Part shown: one piece after another, positions 14,413 through 21,991 of the stretch
How positions within the stretch are numbered: position 1 is the stretch's first letter
How the letters are laid out: each line of letters starts with the position of its first letter
NCBI GenBank assembly: GCA_022511445.1
Contig: JAFLVE010000011.1
Span: forward strand, 62,001 to 126,000
Length of the DNA stretch: 64,000 nucleotides
Reading direction: 5' to 3'
Source: Clostridiales bacterium
Lineage (GTDB): Bacteria; Bacillota; Clostridia; Christensenellales; Pumilibacteraceae
The notes under the pieces: model-generated
What the model saw: the letters and a program-made list of their open reading frames with translations, nothing else
What the model was told of the DNA's origin: nothing
Databases searched by the model: none
Position numbers and translations under genes: made by a program

Positions 14413-16425
14413 ATGTTTAAGTTTTGTCCGGAGTGCGGAAAAAAGAACGAGGGCTGGAAGTTTTGTCCCGACTGCGGTACGTGCTTAAAACAACAGTCGG
14501 ACGGCGAATCGAAAAGCGCCGCAAGCGCGCAAAGCAAGGTTCAAACGGAAGAACGATTGCGCATTATGATAATTCGCGGTGAGTATGACGAGGCAAAAAA
14601 GCTTTGCAATTCTCTTATCGACAAGGATTCTAAAAACAAAACAGGCTATTTCGGTCTGATTAAAATCGCGTCGAAAAATTATACTCTTTATGACAGTGAT
14701 GAAATTACCGAGTCGATAAAAATCGCGGAAGAGGTTTTAGGCGCGAAAAAACTACTGTCCAACAAAGAATACGCAAGCTACTGTGCCGCGCGTAAAAAAT
14801 ATTTGGAGGAATTGAACGACAGAAAAAGCAGGGAAGCGGAGATTGAGCGCGCGAAAGAATTATTTGATTTGGTCGATATAGGCGACGGTGTATATTCCGT
14901 TAAAGGCGTTAAACAAAAAAGTATAACGTGTGCGGAAATCCCTCACTTCGTTACAAGTATAGGGGAATCCGCCTTTAGGGATTGCGCGGAGCTTACGAGC
15001 GTTATAATCCCCGAGAGTGTTACGAGCATTGAGAAATGCGCGTTTGAAGATTGTAAATTGCTGAAAAGCATTATTATATCCGACAAAGTTACGAGTATAG
15101 GCGATTCCGCATTTAAAAATTGCGAGTCGTTGACGGATATATCTCTCCTTAACGATAATACGAGCACGGGCGACGGTGCTGTGTTTGCCGATAAATCATT
15201 GCCGTGCGCCACAATCCCAACAGGTGTTACAAGTATAGGCGACGGTGTATTCAAGGGGTGCGCCTCGCTTTTAAGCGTCTCCATTCCGAGTAGCGTAACG
15301 AGCATAGGGGAATCCGCGTTTTACGGCTGCGCTTCGCTTTTAAGCGTGTCCATTCCTTACGGCGTCACAAGCTTAGGCGTGTGGGCGTTCTGCGACTGTG
15401 TCGCCTTGAAAAGCGTCATAATCCCCGACAGCGTTAAAAGCATAGGAGAGAGCGCGTTCAGCGGGTGCGCGGCGCTTGTAAGCGTAACCATTCCGAATAG
15501 CGTTAAAAGTATAGGAAATTCACTGTTTTACGGCTGTACCGCGCTTGTAAACGTAATCATTCCCGATAGCGTCACGAGTATAGGCAATTCTGCGTTTTGC
15601 GGATGTACGGCACTTTCGGGCGTCAATATTCCAAACAGCGTAACCGATATAGACGCTCACGCGTTTTCGGATTGTAAGGAGCTTAAAAGCGTAACAATAC
15701 CCAAAGGCGTTACAACCGTAAAAGAAAACGTGTTTTCAGATTGTACCTCGTTGCAAAACGTCGAGATACCGAGCACCGTCACAAGCATAGAGGATTTTGC
15801 GTTTATCGGTTGCTCTTCACTTACAAGCATCACCATTCCCGGTAGTGTTACGAGTATAGGCGAGGACGCGTTCTACGGTTGCGTTTCGCTTACAAGCGTC
15901 ACTATTCCGCGAAGCGTCGTAAGTATAGGCGCGGAAACTTTTGCACAGTGCTCGTCGCTCTGTAAAATTTCGGTTGCAAGTAAAAATACCGCTTATAAAA
16001 GCGTTTCGGACTGTATTTTGACTAAGGACGGCGGAACGCTTTTGCGCGGAACAAATCGAGGCGATATTCCAAGCGGAGTAGAGAATATCGGTTGGTGTGC
16101 TTTTTCGGGTTGCAAGGCTCTTGAAACCGTAGCTGTTCCCGACAGCGTTACAAGCATATGGGATTACGCATTCGATAATTGCACTTCACTGAAAACCGTC
16201 GTTATTCCCGTCGGTGTTACGGAGATAGGAGAGCATGCGTTTACGGGGTGTAACGGATTGGAGACCGTCTATTATAAAGGTGACGATCATCATTGGGGCA
16301 TGATTGCAATTGAAGAGGGTAATGAAATACTCGCCGGCGCCGAAATCTGTTTTTACTCGGAGCGTTGTCCGCTCGCACCCGGCAGTTTTTGGCACTACGT
16401 GGACGGTAAGCCCGTTAAATGGTAA
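14413..16425 (+). CDS. Zinc-ribbon protein with ~18 BspA-type LRR_5 repeats
   Basis: A 670-aa protein that begins directly with a zinc ribbon (FCPECGKK..FCPDCGTC, residues 4-25). A helical, charged linker follows (about 40-160; it includes a TPR-like stretch RGEYDEAKKLCNSLI). Then come about 18 leucine-rich repeats of 23 aa with the pattern SIGxxAFxGCxxLxxVxIPxSVT, spanning about 175-620. The repeats are of the BspA/LRR_5 type usually found on secreted surface proteins, but no signal peptide or membrane segment is present. The start is secure (GGGAGGAAATT before ATG), so the protein seems to be cytoplasmic. The role is probably protein binding. Confidence 0.85.
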   Translation: MFKFCPECGKKNEGWKFCPDCGTCLKQQSDGESKSAASAQSKVQTEERLRIMIIRGEYDEAKKLCNSLIDKDSKNKTGYFGLIKIASKNYTLYDSDEITESIKIAEEVLGAKKLLSNKEYASYCAARKKYLEELNDRKSREAEIERAKELFDLVDIGDGVYSVKGVKQKSITCAEIPHFVTSIGESAFRDCAELTSVIIPESVTSIEKCAFEDCKLLKSIIISDKVTSIGDSAFKNCESLTDISLLNDNTSTGDGAVFADKSLPCATIPTGVTSIGDGVFKGCASLLSVSIPSSVTSIGESAFYGCASLLSVSIPYGVTSLGVWAFCDCVALKSVIIPDSVKSIGESAFSGCAALVSVTIPNSVKSIGNSLFYGCTALVNVIIPDSVTSIGNSAFCGCTALSGVNIPNSVTDIDAHAFSDCKELKSVTIPKGVTTVKENVFSDCTSLQNVEIPSTVTSIEDFAFIGCSSLTSITIPGSVTSIGEDAFYGCVSLTSVTIPRSVVSIGAETFAQCSSLCKISVASKNTAYKSVSDCILTKDGGTLLRGTNRGDIPSGVENIGWCAFSGCKALETVAVPDSVTSIWDYAFDNCTSLKTVVIPVGVTEIGEHAFTGCNGLETVYYKGDDHHWGMIAIEEGNEILAGAEICFYSERCPLAPGSFWHYVDGKPVKW

Positions 16426-16504
16426 CGAAGCGTTTACGGTAAAAACCAAGCTTAAAAAGTTTGAAAAACAGCGCGGCGGTTATCGGGTTATAAAATAGAA
16501 AAAG

Positions 16505-16550
16505 AAATGCACCCCAAAGTTTGTACAGAACTTTATGAGGTGCATTTTTA
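16505..16550. terminator. Bidirectional terminator between convergent genes
   Basis: Stem aaatgcacc (16505-16513) / ggtgcattt (16539-16547) with T-rich flanks on both strands. It serves the LRR_5 gene and the convergent helicase gene. Confidence 0.8.
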
Positions 16551-16574
16551 CGGCAATATTGTATACAATCGGCA

Positions 16575-19259
16575 TTATTCCCAACGGGAAACGCGTTTTC
16601 GCCTGCCGTATAAAACTCGGTCGTTGTAAGTGATGTACGAGTCTTTTCGGCAAGTCAGAATAAGTCTGCGGCCTTTTTCGGTGCGGGTGTAAACCGCTTC
16701 GATATTGCCTATGGAACGCTTAAGCTTATTTGCAAGGCGTTCGGCGTATTCGCTTTTTGTACCCAGTACCTCGGGACAGGCGAGCGCGAATTGATAACGG
16801 TACTCGCCGAATTTTCCGCGCGGAATAAGCAGATACCTCGGGTTTTCTATAGGCGAGAGCAGTTCTTTTATAGCGCTGTGGAATAGGTTTTGGTCGTGAA
16901 CAGAGGCGTTTAGAAGCTCGACGTGAACAAATAAACCTTGCCTGTCGGCTTCCGCTTTTACGCGCGCGCCGTCGGAAATAAGATTAATCTCTTGCATGGT
17001 CCTTAGGACGCATTCGGAAAGCGTGCGCACGGAGCGAACGGGATTTAAGTGGGTGAGAATCTTTGCGAACAGATAATCGCGCAGGAATATTGCGGCAATT
17101 ACGCATGCGGCGAGCGCGACTATCGCAATGGGATAACGGTATGCGTTTGCGGCCGAAAGCGAGCGGGTAAGCGCGGATATAAAAGTAGCCAACCCTGCGG
17201 AAAACAGCGCGAAAAGCGCCGCGGCGACGGCGATATTGATAAACAAAAACGGCGGCGTTTTTCGTTCTTTGGGAACGTCGCTGACTTCGTTAAGCCGCGC
17301 AGATTTTTTTATGGCCGTCCGCCACACCTCGCGCAGCTTACCGCTATCGCGGGAGCGCGCAATCATTTCGCCGTTAATGCGTTCGACGCCCGCCTCGTCG
17401 AAGGGCGGCTTTAATATCGTTACACGGGATATTCCGCTTTCTATTTCTCCCGTTTCGTAGTTGGGCGCGACGAAGCAGTCGAAACGGCGCGATACCGTCT
17501 CGAAGTCGAAAGAAATGAGCTCGTTTTCGTTTTCGGTCGTAAGTCGGGTAAGCTTTTCGCGCAGACTTTGAGCGTAAAGGTAGGGGCGTTCGACCGTAAC
17601 GAGGTGCCAAATGTTAGCCGTTTTGTCAGGTTGGTTTTTGTCCGTGCGGATAGCCCGTCCGCGCATTTGGTTGGACAGCATAAAGCTCCCCACAAAGCTC
17701 GCCAAAATGAGAGAATTGACGCACGGCGCGTCCCACCCTTCGCCGAGCAAGGATTTTGTTCCCACAAGAACGTTGATAATCCCTTTCTCGAAAAGCTCTC
17801 CCACAATGCGCACCTTTTCCCGATTGTCCGCGCTGAAATCGTAAGCGGAATAGCCGGTGCCGCCGAGAGGAGATAAAGTAAATTCGGCGTTTTGGGCGCG
17901 GATAATATCGGCGCAGTAATCGGGTAAAATAACAAGACTGCCCGAAAGCGCGCCTACGGAAACGCCTGTGCGCCTAACCGTTTCGAAAACGCTCACAACG
18001 CTGACGCTGTCCGGCGCTTTCCCGGAGCCGATAACCGAGAGGTTTTCCTTTTTTATATAATCGGTAAGAATAAGGAGCCGCAACCGTCCCTTTTTATCTT
18101 CAATCTCGCTTTTTACTATTTTCTCGATGCTTTTCAGCTTACCTACGGACGAAACAAGCTTCTTTTTCAGCTTTTCGCCGAGCCCCAAAGCAACCTCTCC
18201 GTGTTCCGTTACGTCTCGGCGCTTAAATATCTCCGCGCAGATTTTGCGCTCCTCGTCAGATAAGAGCGTGCTTTTTAGGAGGAAATTTACGGCAATCTCT
18301 ATCCGCTCCTCGGTGGGGAATGGTAATCTGCTTCCCGCGGTAAGGGAACGGATTATTTTTTTGTCTACGCGAATGCCCGCCTCGGAGCATAGGACGAGAA
18401 AATCCACAATCTCTTTTGTGTGAGTGTAGAGAAAATCATAATCGTCGGACAGCTCGGTAAGGCGTTCGTACGCTTTCTCCGCAATGCCGGAGGACAAAAG
18501 CTCCGCCGTTGCGGTCATCGCCCGCTCGCGGTAAGCCTTGAAGTCGGCGCTTTCGGCGTCGGTCGGGTAGTTGAAATACAAATAGTCTTGATGAGGACAA
18601 AGCGTTCCCTGTTTTACAAGCTCGGGCACGAATATCTCCTCGTCAATCTCTCCGCATACGCGGATATAGCGTTTCCATTCGTTCGGCTTTGCGTCGTAGG
18701 GCGGGGTGGCGGTAAGAGCGATTGTTATTACTTCTCCGTTCAGTGCGGAGAGGAAATTTTCAAGCGCCTTTTGCCACTCGTTTTGCAGGTGGTGCGCCTC
18801 GTCCAAACAAACCGTCTTTATACCGTACCGCTTGATTTTTCTTATAAAATCGAACGAAGCGTAGTCTATTTCGTCGTCCGCGCTCTTTGCGCTCTCCGTT
18901 TCCTTCGCTTTTTCCGTCTCCTCCGCCCGTTGCATCGCGGCGTATAAAGCCTGATAGGTGACCGAAGTTATCGGCGACAGTCGGGTTAAATCGTAAGATA
19001 TGTATTCGTCCGATTCCCCGTCGACTGAGAAATTCTCGATAAATCTTTCGCCCCATTGGTTTCGTATCGTGGTGGTGGGAGATAGAATAATGCACGGAGA
19101 CTTAAGCCTGCGGATAAGCTCCAAGCCTAGTATCGTCTTGCCGCTGCCCGGAGCCGCTACAATGTGTATCCGTCCGTCTTGCAAGTACCTGTCCGCATTG
19201 TCGAGAATCTTCTGCTGATAGGTCCTGAATTGTCCGTGAAAATGAATGTTTTCGAACAT
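16575..19259 (-). CDS. SF2 DEAD/DEAH-type helicase with predicted membrane segments
   Basis: Large ATP-dependent helicase-like protein, 894 aa. The N-terminal RecA fold carries Walker A AAPGSGKT (35-42), DEAH box LDEAHHL (152-158) and motif III ALTATPP. A helical insert (about 230-380) follows. The second RecA fold has LVGTKSLLGEGWD and motif VI QMRGRAIR. Unusually, two strongly hydrophobic stretches (about 670-738: FLFINIAVAAALFALFSAGLATF and YRYPIAIVALAACVIAAIFL) lie between the helicase core and a ~155-residue C-terminal domain of unknown type. If these are transmembrane segments the helicase would sit on the membrane. The gene stands alone with a leaderless promoter; no nuclease, methylase or toxin gene is adjacent, so a defence role is unsupported. 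Confidence 0.85.
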   Translation of the reverse strand: MFENIHFHGQFRTYQQKILDNADRYLQDGRIHIVAAPGSGKTILGLELIRRLKSPCIILSPTTTIRNQWGERFIENFSVDGESDEYISYDLTRLSPITSVTYQALYAAMQRAEETEKAKETESAKSADDEIDYASFDFIRKIKRYGIKTVCLDEAHHLQNEWQKALENFLSALNGEVITIALTATPPYDAKPNEWKRYIRVCGEIDEEIFVPELVKQGTLCPHQDYLYFNYPTDAESADFKAYRERAMTATAELLSSGIAEKAYERLTELSDDYDFLYTHTKEIVDFLVLCSEAGIRVDKKIIRSLTAGSRLPFPTEERIEIAVNFLLKSTLLSDEERKICAEIFKRRDVTEHGEVALGLGEKLKKKLVSSVGKLKSIEKIVKSEIEDKKGRLRLLILTDYIKKENLSVIGSGKAPDSVSVVSVFETVRRTGVSVGALSGSLVILPDYCADIIRAQNAEFTLSPLGGTGYSAYDFSADNREKVRIVGELFEKGIINVLVGTKSLLGEGWDAPCVNSLILASFVGSFMLSNQMRGRAIRTDKNQPDKTANIWHLVTVERPYLYAQSLREKLTRLTTENENELISFDFETVSRRFDCFVAPNYETGEIESGISRVTILKPPFDEAGVERINGEMIARSRDSGKLREVWRTAIKKSARLNEVSDVPKERKTPPFLFINIAVAAALFALFSAGLATFISALTRSLSAANAYRYPIAIVALAACVIAAIFLRDYLFAKILTHLNPVRSVRTLSECVLRTMQEINLISDGARVKAEADRQGLFVHVELLNASVHDQNLFHSAIKELLSPIENPRYLLIPRGKFGEYRYQFALACPEVLGTKSEYAERLANKLKRSIGNIEAVYTRTEKGRRLILTCRKDSYITYNDRVLYGRRKRVSRWE

Positions 19260-19265
19260 GCGCCG

Positions 19266-19294
19266 ATTATATCACAAACGTATTACTCTGTCAA
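19266..19294 (-). promoter_or_regulatory. Promoter of the helicase gene (leaderless)
   Basis: On the minus strand: TTGACA (19294-19289), 17-nt spacer, TATAAT (19271-19266), then CGGCGC and the ATG. Confidence 0.88.
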
Positions 19295-19375
19295 TACAAT
19301 ACCCTCGGGCGACCGCTATCGGCGCAACCGAAAAGTCGTTAAGCGCCGACCGCGCTATAATCTTTCCTCGGTTAA

Positions 19376-19403
19376 TTGACATTTGTGGAAAAATTGATAT
19401 AAT
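19376..19403 (+). promoter_or_regulatory. Promoter of the LytTR/GHKL two-component operon
   Basis: TTGACA (19376-19381), 16-nt spacer, TATAAT (19398-19403). It lies 50 nt upstream of the response-regulator start. Confidence 0.75.
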
Positions 19404-19453
19404 ATAAATGGGGAATACTACTTTTAGTACCGATAACTGCGGAGGAAACGACA

Positions 19454-20182
19454 ATGGGCGCATGGGTAGCGAATTTATGCATAGTTGAGGATGACGATGG
19501 GACTGCCGAGGCAATAGAAAGCTATCTCAAGAGGTTTGCGTCGGAGTATTCATATGCCGTTTCGGTCAAGCGTTTTTCCGGTATCGAGCAGTTTTTGGAG
19601 AACTACGATTCCACGACGGACGTGGTATTTATGGACATTAATCTCCCGGACGGAAACGGAATGGACGCAGTTCACCGTTTGCGGGAAATGGACGGCCGCG
19701 TGGCGGTGGTGTTTATTACCGCGCTTGCGCAGTACGCGGTAGGCGGATACTCTGTAAACGCTTTCGACTTTGTGGTAAAACCCGTTACCTACGAAGGGTT
19801 TTTAATGAAGCTCCGCAGACTGTTTGAGCATTTGAGCTCCAAGAGGAAGTGCACCTTTGTCGTAACCAACCGTCAGGGGCGGTGGACGGTAAACTCCGCC
19901 ACGCTGCGGTACGTCGAAATAAACAGGCACGTCGTGATTTATCATACCGAATCGGGCGAAATCATAGGAAACGGGACGCTCGGCGGCGTTATGGATATGT
20001 TAAAAGGGCTTCCGTTTGCGCTGTGTAACCGTTGCTATCTCGTAAACCTCGCTTTTGTCACCAATATATCTGACGGCGAAGTGGTGGTCGGAGGGGACAG
20101 GCTCTTAATTTCCCAACCTCGCCGCAGAGAATTTATGCGCGCGTTCAACGAATATTTGGCGACGGGGGGTCTCGAAAAATGA
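19454..20182 (+). CDS. LytTR-family response regulator
   Basis: Two-domain regulator of 242 aa. The receiver domain (about 7-125) has the acidic pocket VEDDD, the phospho-acceptor Asp61 in FMDINLPDG, and the conserved Lys109 in VVKP. The C-terminal LytTR DNA-binding domain (about 135-240) has the usual features (CTFVVTNRQGRW, the FALCNRCYLVNL segment, QPRRREF). LytTR proteins bind pairs of ~9-10-bp direct repeats about two helical turns apart; such a pair occurs at 21514-21544 after the kinase gene. GCGGAGG precedes the ATG. Its stop overlaps the kinase start (ATGA). Likely target: the GH3/CBM operon downstream. Confidence 0.93.
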   Translation: MGAWVANLCIVEDDDGTAEAIESYLKRFASEYSYAVSVKRFSGIEQFLENYDSTTDVVFMDINLPDGNGMDAVHRLREMDGRVAVVFITALAQYAVGGYSVNAFDFVVKPVTYEGFLMKLRRLFEHLSSKRKCTFVVTNRQGRWTVNSATLRYVEINRHVVIYHTESGEIIGNGTLGGVMDMLKGLPFALCNRCYLVNLAFVTNISDGEVVVGGDRLLISQPRRREFMRAFNEYLATGGLEK

Positions 20183-21510
20183 CCTCGCTCGAATTTTACA
20201 AATATTTCTTCGTCGTCGCGCTCTTAGCCGCCGAAGCGTTGTTTGTAGCTCGTATGGAAAGACGGCGGTTTTTCCCTTTAAGACTTGCGGCGGCTTTGGT
20301 TGTTTGCGTCGGGGCGGCGGCGGTTTATCCCGTAAAAAGCTGGTCGTATACGGGTTGGCACGTTGCATTGATGTCCGTTGTGCTGTTTTCGGTGACGCTG
20401 TGCGGCATAATGTTTGTGTTCCGTATCTCGTTTAAGAATGCGGTGTTCTGCGCCAGCGCGGCTTACACGGCGCAGCATTTGTCTTATGAAATATATAAAG
20501 CCGTTCTCATGCCGTTTGACATTTTTGTCGCAGGCGATATGTACGGTAACGAAATTTTCGATATATCCTCGTTCAACGGATTGAGTCTTATAAGAATCCT
20601 CGTATGCTTAAATATTTACGCGGGAGTTTACATAGCAATCTATTTTATATTGGGAAAAAGGATAGGCGCAAATCACGAGCTTAAGATTAAAAGCACCCTC
20701 ATGCTGGTGCTTTCGGTCGTTATTTTGCTGGTGGACGTCGTGCTTAACGCCGTAACGCTTTATATAGGCGACGGGTATAATTCCGTTTACGACACGGTAA
20801 CGGTGTTATACAACTGTCTGTGCTGCTTGCTCGTTTGGTACATACAGTACAGCATAATAAACGTAAAAGCCGTAAAAGACGAGCTCGAAACGGTGTCCTA
20901 TCTTTTGCGGCAGTCACAGGCGCAGTACGAATTGAAAAAAGAACAGATAGATTTAATAAACATAAAATGCCATGATATGAAGCACCGCCTTGCGGGGATA
21001 AAAACGGTGGGGGATCTTTCGGATATAGAGGATATTATTTCCGTATATGACGCGACGGTAAAAACGGGTAACGACGTTCTGGATACCATACTTACGGAAA
21101 AGAGTCTGGTATGCAGGAGCAAGGATATAAAGCTTATGTGTATGGCGGACGGCAGCGGATTGGCTTTTATGAACAACGCGGATCAGTACGCAATGTTCGG
21201 AAATATAATAGACAACGCCGTGGAAGCCGTGGTCAGGCTTGAGGACAAAAACAAACGCTACATAGATCTTAACATCCGTTCGGTGGGTGTGTTCGTTTCT
21301 ATAATGGCGGAAAACTACTACGAAGGCGAACTGAGCTTTTCGCCCGACGGTTTTCCCGTTACGTTAAAGGCGGATAAAAACAGCCACGGCTTCGGACTTA
21401 AAAGCGTTAAATATATTGCCGAAAAATACGGCGGAAACTTGTCCGTAAAAACCTCCGACGGTATATTCAGCGTAGCAATTTTAATACCTGTAAAGGCGAC
21501 CGAACAGTAG
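20179..21510 (+). CDS. GHKL-type sensor histidine kinase (AgrC-like)
   Basis: Membrane sensor of 443 aa paired with the LytTR regulator. Six hydrophobic segments span about residues 8-225. They are followed by the phospho-acceptor region with His265 in IKCHDMKHRLAG and a GHKL ATPase domain: N-box NIIDNAVEAV, then GFGLKSVKYIAEKYGG. The architecture matches AgrC/ComD-type peptide or cell-wall sensors. No AgrB or AgrD-like peptide gene is visible near it, so the signal is unknown. Its start overlaps the regulator stop by 4 nt. The GH3 operon downstream is the apparent output. Confidence 0.93.
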   Translation: MTSLEFYKYFFVVALLAAEALFVARMERRRFFPLRLAAALVVCVGAAAVYPVKSWSYTGWHVALMSVVLFSVTLCGIMFVFRISFKNAVFCASAAYTAQHLSYEIYKAVLMPFDIFVAGDMYGNEIFDISSFNGLSLIRILVCLNIYAGVYIAIYFILGKRIGANHELKIKSTLMLVLSVVILLVDVVLNAVTLYIGDGYNSVYDTVTVLYNCLCCLLVWYIQYSIINVKAVKDELETVSYLLRQSQAQYELKKEQIDLINIKCHDMKHRLAGIKTVGDLSDIEDIISVYDATVKTGNDVLDTILTEKSLVCRSKDIKLMCMADGSGLAFMNNADQYAMFGNIIDNAVEAVVRLEDKNKRYIDLNIRSVGVFVSIMAENYYEGELSFSPDGFPVTLKADKNSHGFGLKSVKYIAEKYGGNLSVKTSDGIFSVAILIPVKATEQ

Positions 21511-21513
21511 ATA

Positions 21514-21544
21514 GTGCGGTTGGGGTTTTAGTTCGTGCGGTTGG
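21514..21544 (+). promoter_or_regulatory. Candidate LytTR binding sites
   Basis: Perfect direct repeat GTGCGGTTGG at 21514-21523 and 21535-21544, start-to-start distance 21 bp. The second copy ends 2 bp before the -35 box of the downstream promoter. Repeat length, spacing and position fit LytTR-type activators. Confidence 0.65.
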
Positions 21545-21546
21545 TA

Positions 21547-21575
21547 TTGACCGCATATTTTGCCGATGTTATACT
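21547..21575 (+). promoter_or_regulatory. Promoter of the GH3/CBM operon
   Basis: TTGACC (21547-21552), 17-nt spacer, TATACT (21570-21575). It sits directly behind the GTGCGGTTGG direct repeats. Confidence 0.75.
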
Positions 21576-21637
21576 TTTCTCGTAGAACAGAAAAAGTTTT
21601 TTTTCGTTCAAAAAAAGTATACGGAGGCACTTTACAG

Positions 21638-21991
21638 TTGGAATCCGAGAAGAAGGGAAAGGAAAAGAAAGAGACGGCGGTGGTGCGTACGGTAAAAAAG
21701 CTCCCCTGGGGGATTTTTGCCGGTGCTTGCGGTATCGTTTGGTCTGTGCTTACGGTTGCGATTATCGCGGTCAATATTGTTTCGGACGCAATGATTGCAA
21801 GCGCGGGCAGCGACGACGGACTTGGACAGGCCGGTTGGTTGAAGGCGATTTTGGTCGTCGATATAATCCTTACGGTTTTGATAGCGGCGTGTATCGCAAT
21901 GTTCGTGTGGAAAACCGTAATGCTTAAAAAAACGATATCAACTGACGCGTTGCAGTCCGACGAGGGGGGAAAAGCGAATGAAAGTGTTTAA
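21638..21991 (+). CDS. Small membrane protein, 117 aa, first gene of the GH3 operon
   Basis: The preferred start is the TTG at 21638, with GGAGG 10 nt upstream; an ATG at 21560 lies before the -10 box of the promoter and would not be transcribed. The protein has a highly charged N-terminus (ESEKKGKEKKE) and two hydrophobic segments (about 26-48 and 66-92). A short loop containing SAGSDDGLGQAG separates them and the C-terminus is acidic. Its end overlaps the GH3 gene by 14 nt, so translation is coupled. No family is recognised; a role as helper or membrane partner of the GH3 enzyme is a guess from position. Confidence 0.7.
   Translation: MESEKKGKEKKETAVVRTVKKLPWGIFAGACGIVWSVLTVAIIAVNIVSDAMIASAGSDDGLGQAGWLKAILVVDIILTVLIAACIAMFVWKTVMLKKTISTDALQSDEGGKANESV

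Noticed and set aside
16575-19259. Helicase as part of a defence island
   Set aside because: Neighbours are an LRR protein and a two-component system; no nuclease, methylase, toxin or mobile-element gene supports it.
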